From Legionellales bacterium (GTDB taxonomy: Bacteria; Pseudomonadota; Gammaproteobacteria; Comchoanobacterales; Comchoanobacteraceae): 63,132 nt of DNA. The position numbers were made by a program, and so were the translations under genes. Below, one piece after another: positions 9,221 to 18,581 of this stretch. The stretch covers positions 1 through 63,132 of the forward strand of contig PBNF01000005.1 of NCBI GenBank assembly GCA_002722995.1. The letters run 5' to 3'. The notes under the pieces were generated by a model. That model searched no databases, was not told the DNA's origin, and worked only from the letters and a program-made list of their open reading frames with translations. Numbering within the stretch: the stretch's first letter is position 1; each line of letters begins with the position of its first letter.

Positions 9221-10372
9221 ATGCGTGAATTTATCTGTTTCTTATCTGAAACTCAACAAATGTTGTTCGAAGCTGCAGCACACTTCGCACATACAGACAT
9301 TCTTCCACTGGCTCAAGAAATTGATGAAACTGATGAATTCCCTCGTCATTTGTGGCCCAAATTAGGCCAATTGGGTTACTTGGGCCTTACGGCTCCTGTT
9401 GAATTTGGAGGTTCCAATTTAGGGTATACTGCACACACTTTAGTCATGCAAGCACTGAGCACTGCCAGTGCTGCTGTTGGATTGAGTTATGCTGCGCATT
9501 CAAATTTATGTCTCAATCAATTGGTTCGATGGGGCTCCTCTGAACAAAAATTTAAATATTTACCTAAACTCATTTCAGGCGAACACGTGGGCGCTCTAGC
9601 TATTTCTGAAGAACAGGCCGGATCAGATTGTTTAAATTTACAATTAAAGGCAACGCCTTGCGAGCAGGGATATCGTTTAAATGGTCGGAAAATGTGGATC
9701 ACAAATGCGCCTGATGCAGATCTGATTATTGTATATGCCCGCACAGCTTATCACTCAAAAGGCTCAGGCATCACTGCATTTATTATTGATAAAAATCTCG
9801 AAGGTTGGCATGCCACACAACCGATCAAAAAAATGGGCATGAGAGGATCCAATACCTCAGAAATTGTATTTAAAGATTGTGAAGTCCCTAAAGATCGAGT
9901 ACTAGGCACGCCTGATCAAGCGTGTGCTGTGCTGATGTCAGGCTTGGATTACGAACGTATTGTCTTATCTGGGGGCCCTATTGGAATCATGACAGCTTGC
10001 TTGAACACATTAAAACCTTATCTCAATGAACGCATTCAATTTGATCAACCGATCGTTCAATTTCAATCAACACAATTTAAACTCGCTGATATTTATACAC
10101 GTTATCAATCAGCTCAATATCATGTTTATGGCGTTGCAATGGCAGCTGATCAAGGCTCGTTGTCTTCAAAAATGGCAGCATCTTGCTTTTTACAAGCGTC
10201 TGAGTCTGCAACTTGTATTGCATTAGATACCATTCAGTTACTCGGTGGAAATGGTTATACAACAGCTTATCCAGCTGAACGGTATTTGAGAGATGCAAAA
10301 CTTTATGAAATTGGGGGCGGTACTTCTGAAATACTTCGCAGTATCATTGGACGAACATTTATCTCTAAATAG
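9221..10372 (+). CDS. ivd: Isovaleryl-CoA dehydrogenase (acyl-CoA dehydrogenase family)
   Basis: This flavoenzyme oxidises isovaleryl-CoA to 3-methylcrotonyl-CoA, the third step of leucine breakdown. The 383-aa protein has ISEEQAGSD and MWITNAPDADL of the acyl-CoA dehydrogenase fold. The catalytic base position is diagnostic: Glu245 in LDYERIVLSGGP matches the unusual helix-G glutamate of isovaleryl-CoA dehydrogenase. The position used by medium-chain enzymes (E in YEG) is Gly366 in YEIGGGTSEI. The start is ATG 9221 behind GGAGG at 9205-9209; an in-frame TTG at 9203 is less likely. It is divergent from yibN and followed by a hairpin terminator. Confidence 0.92.
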   Translation: MREFICFLSETQQMLFEAAAHFAHTDILPLAQEIDETDEFPRHLWPKLGQLGYLGLTAPVEFGGSNLGYTAHTLVMQALSTASAAVGLSYAAHSNLCLNQLVRWGSSEQKFKYLPKLISGEHVGALAISEEQAGSDCLNLQLKATPCEQGYRLNGRKMWITNAPDADLIIVYARTAYHSKGSGITAFIIDKNLEGWHATQPIKKMGMRGSNTSEIVFKDCEVPKDRVLGTPDQACAVLMSGLDYERIVLSGGPIGIMTACLNTLKPYLNERIQFDQPIVQFQSTQFKLADIYTRYQSAQYHVYGVAMAADQGSLSSKMAASCFLQASESATCIALDTIQLLGGNGYTTAYPAERYLRDAKLYEIGGGTSEILRSIIGRTFISK

Positions 10373-10375
10373 ATA

Positions 10376-10402
10376 AATGCAGGATACCTCGCATTCATTT
10401 TT
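10376..10402 (+). terminator. Likely rho-independent terminator after ivd
   Basis: AATGC-AGG-ATA-CCT-(c)-GCATT forms an 8-bp stem with one bulged base, followed by CATTTTT. It starts 4 bp after the ivd stop. The moderate stem and short T-run make it plausible rather than certain. It suggests that ivd and the downstream mccB are separate transcripts. Confidence 0.55.
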
Positions 10403-11057
10403 CAAACAGAGCCAGTCAAAACATCTTAAAAATTTAATGAAATAATCAAAAACTTAGGCCTTAATGTTTTTTGTATTAACTGCATGGCTAGCATTTATCT
10501 TAACAACAGTAACTTTAAATTTGACAACTCAACATTCACCTCAACCACAAAAAGAAATACATCATTATGCTTAAAATTTCCGCAGTTTAAAGCAATTAGA
10601 ACTCAATCCCCTTTTTCATAAAAAATCCACACCCCCTGTGCGCTTAAAAAATATCATAAACATCCTCAACACAATTTGTGATCCCTCAATAAGATTTAAA
10701 TGCTTGCTTCAGGCCTAAGCATCTGAATCAAAGATTTAATGATTGACTAAAATAGTAATATAATGTTGTATCGATTCTATTCTTAACTGCTTGTCTAATG
10801 ATTAACATTCAGCACAGAACACACTACACATATCTTTGAGAATGCTAAGATACAGCTTTATTTAACCCTGATCATCCGCTCAATCCCCTCTCATTCTTCA
10901 TCTAACTCAATAAAAACGAATATCACACAGACTTGATTTTGATGAATTGTTAATTAAAAGCCTTATTTTTTTAAGGAAATTGAAATAGTTTAAGCATTGA
11001 GTCATCCTTTATCTTTCGTTATGATCATAATGATTAATTTAAGACCATGGTTATCTC
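10403..11057. other. 655-bp AT-rich intergenic region, no established gene
   Basis: This gap lies between ivd and mccB, which in leucine-degradation clusters usually sit side by side. I see only a possible 36-codon frame at 10464-10574 and no recognisable remnant of a longer gene on either strand. The last 150 bp are very AT-rich and probably hold the mccB promoter, but I cannot point to a convincing -35/-10 pair. The size and base composition fit a decayed gene or an insertion scar. Confidence 0.5.
10464..10574 (+). CDS. Possible small membrane peptide (36 aa)
   Basis: An ATG-to-TAA frame of 36 codons. The product begins with a hydrophobic stretch (MFFVLTAWLAFILTTVTL) and ends in a polar tail (QHSPQPQKEIHHYA), the pattern of a one-helix small membrane protein. 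The ribosome-binding site is weak (AGGCC close to the ATG). I have no homologue to name, and it may be a chance frame in AT-rich DNA. Confidence 0.2.
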   Translation: MFFVLTAWLAFILTTVTLNLTTQHSPQPQKEIHHYA

Positions 11058-12605
11058 ATGACGGCATTACCTTCTTATGATTCATTCCTATCATCACATG
11101 AAGCACTTCAAAATGAACAAACATTCAAAGAGACGCTTGATGCGTTTAAAACCCTTCAGTATCAACATGCACATTCACCTCACTCAGAGAAGGTCAATCA
11201 TCGTATTCAATCCCTATTAGACCCTTCAAGCACTTGGTTAGCACTTTCAGAATGCGCAGGAGATCAATTGTATGATCATGAGCTTCCCAGTGCAGGCATC
11301 TTATGTGGCATTGGTCAAATTGAAGGCCACCTCGTTATGGTCATTGCAAATAATCCTTGTGTAAAAGCAGGCACTTACTTTCCAATCACCATTAAAAAAC
11401 ATTTGCGCGCTCAAAATATTGCAATGAAACTCAAATTACCTTGTGTCTATTTAGTCGACTCAGGTGGAATCTTTTTGCCCAAGCAAGCCGAATGCTTTGC
11501 AGATGAACATCATTTTGGAAGAATCTTTTACAATCAAGCCCAACTATCTAAAGCTGGTATTCCTCAGATTGCTGTTGTGTTAGGCGCTTGCACTGCAGGC
11601 GGTGCTTATGTTCCAGGCATGGCAGATGAAACCATCATGGTTAAAGATATTTCCAGCTTATTTTTAGCCGGCCCACCTTTGGTTAAAGCAGCCACAGGTG
11701 AATCTATTGATATACAAACTTTAGGGGGTGCAGACATGCACTGCAGGCGATCTGGAGTCATTGATCATTTAGCAGATAATGAAAATGAAGCCTTATCACT
11801 ATGTCGACGGCTGGTAGCTCAATTCCCCATACGAGACATCTCTAAGGTGCGCCAACCTCAACGTGATGCTCAACCTCCTCGCCATGATCCGACCGAACTG
11901 TACCGCTTCATTAGTCATGACCCTAGAATGCCAATGGAAATCAAAGCAATCATTTCAAGGATTATTGATGATTCTAATTTTGATGAATTTAAACCTTTAT
12001 ATGGCCCCACATTAATCACCGGTTATGCGTATATTGGGGGCTATCCAGTTGCCATTATTGCCAATGATGGCATTTTAATGGCAGATGCAGCAAATAAAGC
12101 CACTCATTTTATACAACTTGCGTGTCAGCGACAAACACCCTTAATTTTTTTGCAAAACATCACAGGCTTTATGGTGGGTGAAGCTGCTGAGGCCAGTGGC
12201 ATTATAAAGCATGGCGCTAAAATGGTATCGGCGGTGGCCTGCGCGAATGTGCCTAAATTTACAATTATCATAGGTGGTAGTTATGGAGCTGGCAATTATG
12301 CCATGTGTGGGCGCGCTTATGATCCGAATTTTTTATGGTCTTGGCCTAATGCAAAGTGTGCTGTTATGGGAAGCGCACAAGCTAACTTAGTCCTTAAAAC
12401 CATTCGATCACATCACTCAGAAGATGATCAGTGCAAAATTGAAACCCATTATCGCCGATCAACAAGTGCCATGCATGCAACCGCACACCTATGGGATGAT
12501 GGTATACTTGACCCATTAGATACACGTGCAACACTGATCAAAGCCTTACATGCTTCAGCACATCAATCGCTTGAACACAGTCAATTTGGGATTTTTAGAG
12601 TATGA
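11058..12605 (+). CDS. mccB: 3-methylcrotonyl-CoA carboxylase beta subunit (carboxyltransferase)
   Basis: This is the carboxyltransferase subunit that moves CO2 from biotin to 3-methylcrotonyl-CoA. At 515 aa it is near the family norm. The crotonase-like halves carry LVDSGGIFLPKQAECF, VLGACTAGGAYVPGMADE and, in the C-terminal half, LQNITGFMVGEAAEASGI and GGSYGAGNYAMCGRAYDPNF, all typical of MCC beta rather than propionyl-CoA carboxylase. The biotin carboxylase/biotin carrier alpha subunit is not in this window; its usual place downstream is taken by infA after the hydratase gene. The enzyme can therefore work only if mccA lies elsewhere in the genome. Confidence 0.93.
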   Translation: MTALPSYDSFLSSHEALQNEQTFKETLDAFKTLQYQHAHSPHSEKVNHRIQSLLDPSSTWLALSECAGDQLYDHELPSAGILCGIGQIEGHLVMVIANNPCVKAGTYFPITIKKHLRAQNIAMKLKLPCVYLVDSGGIFLPKQAECFADEHHFGRIFYNQAQLSKAGIPQIAVVLGACTAGGAYVPGMADETIMVKDISSLFLAGPPLVKAATGESIDIQTLGGADMHCRRSGVIDHLADNENEALSLCRRLVAQFPIRDISKVRQPQRDAQPPRHDPTELYRFISHDPRMPMEIKAIISRIIDDSNFDEFKPLYGPTLITGYAYIGGYPVAIIANDGILMADAANKATHFIQLACQRQTPLIFLQNITGFMVGEAAEASGIIKHGAKMVSAVACANVPKFTIIIGGSYGAGNYAMCGRAYDPNFLWSWPNAKCAVMGSAQANLVLKTIRSHHSEDDQCKIETHYRRSTSAMHATAHLWDDGILDPLDTRATLIKALHASAHQSLEHSQFGIFRV

Positions 12606-12612
12606 GACGAAT

Positions 12613-13368
12613 ATGTCTGAAGTAGTTCTTCAAAGCACTCTCGATGAATGTTGGGTCTTGACTCTGAATCGACCTCAAAAGGGAAATGCCCTTGATTCAG
12701 ACAGCATCAATGCACTGAGCACAGCTTTTAAAGCAGCTACCACCTGCACTGAAATGCCTTGCCTTATTCTTAAAGCTCAGGGAAAACATTTTTGTACGGG
12801 CATTGATTTGAATTGGATGATTGAATCCGGAGCACATGATGAAATCAATAATTTAGCTTCAGCAAAAGCCATCAGTGATTGCTTCCAACAACTGTCAAAC
12901 CTCCCTATCCCAACCATTTGCATCACACAAGGCGCCGTTATGGGAGGGGGGGTTGGTTTAGCCGCTTGTTGTGACATTGTTTTGGCTGAGCAATCCACTT
13001 ACTTTAAACTCCCTGAAGTGGCTTTAAATCTTTTACCTTATATTATTTTGCCTTACTTAACTCGAGCCATAGGCGCAAGAAATACTTTTAAACATGCACT
13101 AACCCATCAAGTATGGGAGCCTCAGCAAGCACAATACGAAGGCTTGATCACAGCCTACGGATCAAACAGTTACATTGAAGGTGAATTAAATCAATTGATT
13201 GAGATTCTCCGAAATAACCCTAAAGGAATCAATCAGCACCTCAAACAAACACTCAATGATCATATTCATGGGAAAGATTCTCTATATCAGACAGCAACTG
13301 GACATTTAGCGCGACAACGTGCAAAACCCGAGACACAAAAGTATTTATCAAAATGGAAAAAGCCTTGA
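12613..13368 (+). CDS. Enoyl-CoA hydratase, probably methylglutaconyl-CoA hydratase
   Basis: A crotonase-family protein of 251 aa. The oxyanion-hole strand reads LKAQGKHFCTGIDLNWM; DLNWM is typical of LiuC/AtuE-type methylglutaconyl-CoA hydratases. The second motif is GAVMGGGVGLAACCDI, followed by FKLPEVALNLLP carrying a candidate acid/base residue. The start is ATG 12613, 7 bp after the mccB stop; an in-frame ATG at 12550 lies inside mccB. Position after mccB fits hydration of 3-methylglutaconyl-CoA to HMG-CoA. The exact substrate is inferred from context. Confidence 0.85.
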   Translation: MSEVVLQSTLDECWVLTLNRPQKGNALDSDSINALSTAFKAATTCTEMPCLILKAQGKHFCTGIDLNWMIESGAHDEINNLASAKAISDCFQQLSNLPIPTICITQGAVMGGGVGLAACCDIVLAEQSTYFKLPEVALNLLPYIILPYLTRAIGARNTFKHALTHQVWEPQQAQYEGLITAYGSNSYIEGELNQLIEILRNNPKGINQHLKQTLNDHIHGKDSLYQTATGHLARQRAKPETQKYLSKWKKP

Positions 13369-13369
13369 G

Positions 13370-13405
13370 GATTTATTTGAAAAATAAATCAAATTATTAG
13401 ATAAT
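13370..13405 (+). promoter_or_regulatory. infA promoter overlapping a 9-bp inverted repeat
   Basis: TTGAAA (13377-13382), a 17-bp spacer and GATAAT (13400-13405) form a good sigma-70 promoter 27 bp before the infA ATG. The inverted repeat GATTTATTT-GAA-AAATAAATC (13370-13390) covers the -35 and starts 2 bp after the hydratase stop. The repeat could be a weak terminator, an operator, or both. Confidence 0.5.
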
Positions 13406-13432
13406 ACAACTTTATTTGAATAGAGTTTTCGA

Positions 13433-13714
13433 ATGCCTAAACAAGACCACATTGAAATGGAAGGGTTGGTCATTGACGCATTGCCCAATGCAATGTTTCG
13501 TGTCCAGCTTGATAATGGCCATATGATCACAGCACATATTTCAGGCAGAATGCGCAAAAATTATATTCGCATCATTACAGGTGATCGCGTAACTTTGGAA
13601 ATATCACCTTATGATTTGAACAAGGGGCGTATTGTCCTAAGACACACTCAAAAAAATACCGAGCAAAAAAAAGAGGAAGTTGCAGGAGATCAGACAACTT
13701 CCTCAGATACCTAA
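13433..13714 (+). CDS. infA: Translation initiation factor IF-1 with C-terminal extension
   Basis: IF-1 occupies the ribosomal A site during initiation. Residues 1-70 match the family closely ([43 protein letters not shown]). The standard protein ends about here, near 72 aa; this one has a further 21-23 hydrophilic residues rich in Lys, Glu, Gln and Thr ([20 protein letters not shown]). The neighbour is the convergent clpA, only 7 bp away, in the common infA/clpA arrangement. The extension is continuous in frame; its function is unknown. Confidence 0.95.
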   Translation: MPKQDHIEMEGLVIDALPNAMFRVQLDNGHMITAHISGRMRKNYIRIITGDRVTLEISPYDLNKGRIVLRHTQKNTEQKKEEVAGDQTTSSDT

Positions 13715-13721
13715 TTAATTA

Positions 13722-15992
13722 TTATGCAGCTGATTTTTCTTCTGTAGTAACTTTCAAAGACTGCCCTGTGGCTTGAATCTTAACAGTGCCTCCATGAGAC
13801 AATTTCCCGAACAATAAGTCATCGGCCAAGCCATATTTGATTTTTTGATCAATCAATCGAGATAAAGGTCGAGCGCCAAGTGCAGTATGATATCCATTCT
13901 TGGCCAGCCATTTTTTGGCAGAAGCTGCAACCTTTAAGCGTACAGATTTATTAGATAATTGATCGCTAAGCTCAGCTATAAATTTCTCAACAATTTGAAT
14001 CACTACCTCTTCATCTAAAGGATGAAAAGGTACAATTGCATCTAAACGATTCCTAAACTCAGGAGAAAAGGCTCGTTTAACTGAATCCAAGACATCAGGT
14101 TCATGATCTGAATCAGTAAAACCTAATGCAGTACGATCATAACTTTCAGCACCTGTGTTACTGGTCATGATGATGATTGTATTTCTAAAATCAACATGAA
14201 CACCGTCATTATCCGTAAGCTCGCCGTGATCCATCACTTGGAGTAAAATATTTAACAAATCAGGATGAGCTTTTTCGATTTCATCTAATAATAAAACAGA
14301 ATATGGATGTTTTTTGACAGATTCAGTTAATTGACCGCCTTGATCAAAACCAACATAACCTGCTGGTGCACCGATTAACTGCGAAACAGAGTGCTTTTCC
14401 ATATACTCTGACATATCAAATCTTAACAACTCAACACCCAGAGATTTTGCTAACTGAATACAGACCTCTGTTTTACCCACCCCTGTAGGTCCTGTAAACA
14501 AGAAGTTTCCAATTGGGCGGTCATTTTTACACAAACAGGATCTCGAAACTTTAATGGCATGAACCAAGCATTCAATGGCTTCATCTTGACCAAAAATCCT
14601 CTTCTCCAAATTAGATTCAAGGTTTTTTAATACTGTTTGATCATTTTCTGAAATTTGTGCTGCAGGAATTCTTGCCATTTCAGCAACCACTGATTCAATT
14701 TCAGCTGCATCAATAGTGCGATTTGATGCACCTAAATGTTTTTTCGATGCACCTGCTTCATCAATGACATCAATTGCTTTATCTGGTAAAAAGCGATCAT
14801 GGATGTGACGAATCGATAACTGAACTGCACGTTTAATGGCTTCATCTGTGTAAGTTACATGATGGTATTGTTCAAATTTATCTTTAATGCCATTTAAAAT
14901 TTGTATAGCACTGCACTCATCAGGCTCTGTCAGATCAATTTTATGGAAACGCCTTGCAAGGGCTTTGTCTTTCTCAAAAATATTTCGATATTCTTGGTAA
15001 GTTGTAGCACCTAAACACCTCAAACTGCCCCGCCCTAACAAAGGCTTGAGCAAATTTGCAGCATCGATGGCACCACCTGAAGCCGCTCCAGCCCCTACGA
15101 TTGTATGAATTTCATCAATAAAAACGATCACATTTTTCATTTCAGATAATTCTTTCAATAAGCTTTTAAAGCGTTTTTCAAAATCACCTCGATATTTAGT
15201 TCCAGCTAACAGCAAACCTAAATCAAGTGAATAAATTGTTGAATCTTTTAAAAGGTCAGGAACTTTCTGATTCACAATCGCTTGAGCTAACCCTTCAGCC
15301 AGTGCTGTTTTACCAACTCCTGATTCACCCACAATCAAAGGATTATTTTTTCTTCGACGACATAATGTTTGAATGGTTCTTTCTAATTCATGCGCGCGAC
15401 CAATCAAAGGATCCATATTGGAAGATTGAACTAAATGATTTAAATTTTGAGCATATTTGTCAATCATGCTATCGGATTCAGGCATTACAACGTCTTCTCC
15501 CATGACATTATCTTGCATATCTTGGTAATTCTGCAAAGAAAAAGGTTCATCATCCTGAGTGAGGTCAATGCTTTTCTGACTAAAATAATCAATGACTTGA
15601 CGTCTAGTTAAATTAGATTGATTAAGCAAGAAAACAGCATGGCTTTCTTGTTCACTGAAAATAGCAGATAATACATTACCGCCTGTCACTTCAAGCTGAG
15701 ACATTGCTTGAACCTGAAAAATAGCGCGTTGCAAAACCCTTTGAAAAGCTAAAGTAGGTTGTATTTCAATATTTTTTGAAACCTCTAATGATACATTTTC
15801 TTCAAGTAAATATGTGTGCAAACGATTCTTTAAACCGATGATATCAACATGATAGGTATTAAAAATAGATAATGCCTCAGGATTATCTAGCAAGGCAAAC
15901 AGCAAATGCTCTACCGTCATAAATTGGTGATTAGATTCCTTCGCAAAATTAAACGCTCGATTTAAAGTCATTTCAAGATTTTGGCAAAACAT
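13722..15992 (-). CDS. clpA: ATP-dependent Clp protease ATPase subunit ClpA
   Basis: ClpA unfolds substrates and feeds them to ClpP. The 756-aa protein has the N-terminal repeat domain (MTVEHLLFALLDNPEAL) and two AAA+ modules: Walker A GESGVGKTA near residue 220 and GPTGVGKTE near residue 500. The Walker B/sensor segments include FIDEIHTIVGAGAASGGAID and LLLDEIEKAHPD. The ClpP-docking loop reads LGF, an acceptable variant of IGL/IGF. RBS AAGGAG precedes ATG 15992. The adaptor gene clpS, normally immediately upstream, is absent: only 146 bp separate clpA from icd. Confidence 0.97.
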   Translation of the reverse strand: MFCQNLEMTLNRAFNFAKESNHQFMTVEHLLFALLDNPEALSIFNTYHVDIIGLKNRLHTYLLEENVSLEVSKNIEIQPTLAFQRVLQRAIFQVQAMSQLEVTGGNVLSAIFSEQESHAVFLLNQSNLTRRQVIDYFSQKSIDLTQDDEPFSLQNYQDMQDNVMGEDVVMPESDSMIDKYAQNLNHLVQSSNMDPLIGRAHELERTIQTLCRRRKNNPLIVGESGVGKTALAEGLAQAIVNQKVPDLLKDSTIYSLDLGLLLAGTKYRGDFEKRFKSLLKELSEMKNVIVFIDEIHTIVGAGAASGGAIDAANLLKPLLGRGSLRCLGATTYQEYRNIFEKDKALARRFHKIDLTEPDECSAIQILNGIKDKFEQYHHVTYTDEAIKRAVQLSIRHIHDRFLPDKAIDVIDEAGASKKHLGASNRTIDAAEIESVVAEMARIPAAQISENDQTVLKNLESNLEKRIFGQDEAIECLVHAIKVSRSCLCKNDRPIGNFLFTGPTGVGKTEVCIQLAKSLGVELLRFDMSEYMEKHSVSQLIGAPAGYVGFDQGGQLTESVKKHPYSVLLLDEIEKAHPDLLNILLQVMDHGELTDNDGVHVDFRNTIIIMTSNTGAESYDRTALGFTDSDHEPDVLDSVKRAFSPEFRNRLDAIVPFHPLDEEVVIQIVEKFIAELSDQLSNKSVRLKVAASAKKWLAKNGYHTALGARPLSRLIDQKIKYGLADDLLFGKLSHGGTVKIQATGQSLKVTTEEKSAA

Positions 15993-16016
15993 ATTGATCT
16001 CCTTATTTACTTAAAA

Positions 16017-16033
16017 GCAGCACGCCTTGCTGC
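16017..16033 (-). promoter_or_regulatory. Small GC-rich hairpin in the clpA leader
   Basis: GCAGCA-CGCCT-TGCTGC is a perfect 6-bp stem with a 5-nt loop, standing out in AT-rich DNA 25 bp upstream of the clpA start. It lacks a T-run on either strand, so it is not an obvious terminator. It could be a leader structure; that is inference. Confidence 0.3.
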
Positions 16034-16138
16034 CTATTAAGCGTAGTTAAGAAGTTATTTCATATGTTACAAAATATTTAAAAAGTTTGTATTTATAAAG
16101 CTTTTAAATCAATTAGAGGCTAAGATTACGTAATTTAT

Positions 16139-17422
16139 TCAACTCTTCATGCAACTTATCACAACAGATCCAAACTCAGAACAGGTTACTTGCTGCGCTG
16201 AATCCATCATTCGCGCGAAATCATAGGTGACACGTTTAGAAGCAATTGCACCCTGCATTCCTTTGTTGATCAGCTCAGCAGCTTCATGCCAACCCAAATG
16301 ACGCAGCATCATTTCAGCAGATAAGATCAAGGAACCTGGGTTGACTTTATCTAATCCTGCATAACCTGGAGCGGTACCATGGGTCGGCTCAAACACCGCA
16401 ACCTGCTCCCCTAGATTTGCACCAGGCGCAATACCGATTCCACCCACTTGAGCAGCTAATGCATCTGAAATATAATCTCCATTTAAATTCATGGTTGCAA
16501 CAATGTCAAAGTCCTCGGGACGTAACAACATCTGTTGCATAAAAGCATCAGCAATGACATCTTTAATGATGATAGGCTTTCCTGTTTCTGGATGGTTAAA
16601 GACACAATAGGGCCCCCCCTCTAAAAGCTGTGCCCCAAATTCTTCCCGCGCCAATTCATAGCCCCAATCACGAAAGGCACCTTCGGTATATTTCATAATA
16701 TTACCCTTATGCACTAACGTAACAGAATCTGAATGGGTACGAATTGCTTGCTCAATTGCACGACGAACTAAACGTTTGGTTCCAGCCTCCGAAATAACTT
16801 TTACACCAATCCCACAATGCTCTGGAAAACGGATACTTTTAACATCCATTTGGTTGATCAGCATATCAATTAAGGATTTTGCACCTGGAGAATCTGATTG
16901 CCATTCAATTCCAACATAAATGCCTTCTGAGTTTTCTCTAAAAATCTCAATCGAAGTTTTCCAAGGCTCTTTGACAGGACTAGGGGCGCCTGGGAAGTAA
17001 CGAATAGGCCGATGACAAACGTAAAGATCTAAAGTTTGTCGGATCTTAACATTTAAGGAGCGAATTCCACCTCCAACCGGTGTCGTCAGTGGCCCTTTAA
17101 TTGCAATATGTGCTTTTCGAATCAAATCAAGCGTTTCATCCGGCAACCATTGCTGATCACCATACACTTGGATCGCTTTTTCACCCGCATAAATCTCCAT
17201 CCAATTTATTTTACGAGTTCCCTGATACGCGTACTCCAAGGCAGCATCAACCACGCGTTGCATAACAGGCGTAATGTCGCGGCCAATTCCATCCCCTTCA
17301 ATGTAAGGAATAATCAGATGATCAGGCACCTGTAATTGCCCATGATCGTCGTAAGAAAGATATGTTCCCTGCATAGGTATTTGAATATGAGAATCAGTCA
17401 CAATCACTTCCGTTGAAATCAT
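16139..17422 (-). CDS. icd: Isocitrate dehydrogenase (NADP+)
   Basis: This TCA-cycle enzyme oxidises isocitrate to 2-oxoglutarate. The 427-aa protein is close to the E. coli type throughout: [34 protein letters not shown], the regulatory-serine loop [11 protein letters not shown] (about residue 160), [13 protein letters not shown] and [17 protein letters not shown]. The cofactor site keeps the Tyr and Arg typical of NADP enzymes (TYDFARMM), although the Lys of HGTAPKYAG is Gly here (HGTAPGYAG). It precedes clpA on the same strand and diverges from mnmA. Confidence 0.96.
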   Translation of the reverse strand: MISTEVIVTDSHIQIPMQGTYLSYDDHGQLQVPDHLIIPYIEGDGIGRDITPVMQRVVDAALEYAYQGTRKINWMEIYAGEKAIQVYGDQQWLPDETLDLIRKAHIAIKGPLTTPVGGGIRSLNVKIRQTLDLYVCHRPIRYFPGAPSPVKEPWKTSIEIFRENSEGIYVGIEWQSDSPGAKSLIDMLINQMDVKSIRFPEHCGIGVKVISEAGTKRLVRRAIEQAIRTHSDSVTLVHKGNIMKYTEGAFRDWGYELAREEFGAQLLEGGPYCVFNHPETGKPIIIKDVIADAFMQQMLLRPEDFDIVATMNLNGDYISDALAAQVGGIGIAPGANLGEQVAVFEPTHGTAPGYAGLDKVNPGSLILSAEMMLRHLGWHEAAELINKGMQGAIASKRVTYDFARMMDSAQQVTCSEFGSVVISCMKS

Positions 17423-17499
17423 TAATCATTCAATATGCACCGATACCAATGAAATTACAAGTATGATATGATTCTATTTATTTCATATAGAGTGTATTT

Positions 17500-18579
17500 A
17501 TGAAACGAGTCCTGGTAGGATTATCGGGTGGTGTTGATTCAGCTGTTTCAGCTGCATTACTCATGCAAGAAGGTCATGAAGTTGAAGCAGCCTTTATGCA
17601 CAACTGGCATACTGACCCTTATGCTCATTGCGAATCTTCTCAAGACTATGAATCAGCTTGTCGTGTTGCCGATCATCTAGACATCCCATTACATTCAATT
17701 GATTTTGCATCTGAATATTTTTCAGAAGTCTTCGAACCCTTCTTAGATGCTCTGGCTCAAAATTTGACTCCAAATCCTGATGTTTTGTGTAATAAACAAG
17801 TTAAATTCAATCATTTCTTAACATATGCTCAAAAGGCGGGATTTGATTACATTGCAACAGGACACTATGCAGACATTCACCCCGAAACATTCGAACTCTA
17901 TCAACCCGTTGATCAACGCAAGGATCAAACTTACTTTTTACATCAATTAACACGCGCTCAACTTAAACACACTCAATTTCCTTTAGCTCACCTTGATAAA
18001 AAGCAAGTTAAAAAGCTTGCGTATGATTTATGCTTGCCTAATCATTCACGCGCAGAAAGCATGGGTATTTGCTTTATTGGCGCCAATCATTTTTCTTCAT
18101 TCATCCGACAATATTTACTCGATCAACCTGGAGATATTGTTACTTTAAAAGGCGAAGTAGTGGGTCAACATCAAGGCCTACATCATTATACCATTGGGCA
18201 ACGAAAAGGTTTAGGTATTGGAGGGCTTGCCTTCAAAAAAACTGATGCTTGGTATGTTGCTGAAAAAAAAGCACTATCTAACGAGCTCATTGTCGTTCAA
18301 TCCTCTACTCATCACGCTTTATATGATGATACGATCTATTGCAAGGATCCACATTGGATAGGAGATCCTCCAGAAATGCCCTTAAAATGTTATGCTCGTG
18401 TTCGGCACGGACAACCCTTAACACCTTGCACTTTAGTTAAAACTGATGAGAGCTTTAATGTATATTTTGAATCACCTCAGCGCGCAATCGCTCCAGGCCA
18501 ATATATTGTTTTTTATCAATCGAAATGTTGCCTCGGAGGCAGCATGATTCTTGGTGGAATTAAAAATCAACAACAATAA
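17500..18579 (+). CDS. mnmA: tRNA-uridine 2-sulfurtransferase MnmA
   Basis: MnmA 2-thiolates the wobble uridine of tRNAs for Lys, Glu and Gln using sulfur delivered by a relay. The 359-aa protein has the PP-loop GLSGGVDSAVSAALL at the N-terminus and the nucleophilic Cys in NPDVLCNKQVKF. The second catalytic Cys is in ESMGICFIG, and the C-terminal beta-barrel starts at PGDIVTLKGEVVGQH. ATG 17500 lies 77 bp from the divergent icd. It converges with the YchJ-family gene with a 2-bp gap. Confidence 0.97.
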   Translation: MKRVLVGLSGGVDSAVSAALLMQEGHEVEAAFMHNWHTDPYAHCESSQDYESACRVADHLDIPLHSIDFASEYFSEVFEPFLDALAQNLTPNPDVLCNKQVKFNHFLTYAQKAGFDYIATGHYADIHPETFELYQPVDQRKDQTYFLHQLTRAQLKHTQFPLAHLDKKQVKKLAYDLCLPNHSRAESMGICFIGANHFSSFIRQYLLDQPGDIVTLKGEVVGQHQGLHHYTIGQRKGLGIGGLAFKKTDAWYVAEKKALSNELIVVQSSTHHALYDDTIYCKDPHWIGDPPEMPLKCYARVRHGQPLTPCTLVKTDESFNVYFESPQRAIAPGQYIVFYQSKCCLGGSMILGGIKNQQQ

Positions 18580-18581
18580 AA

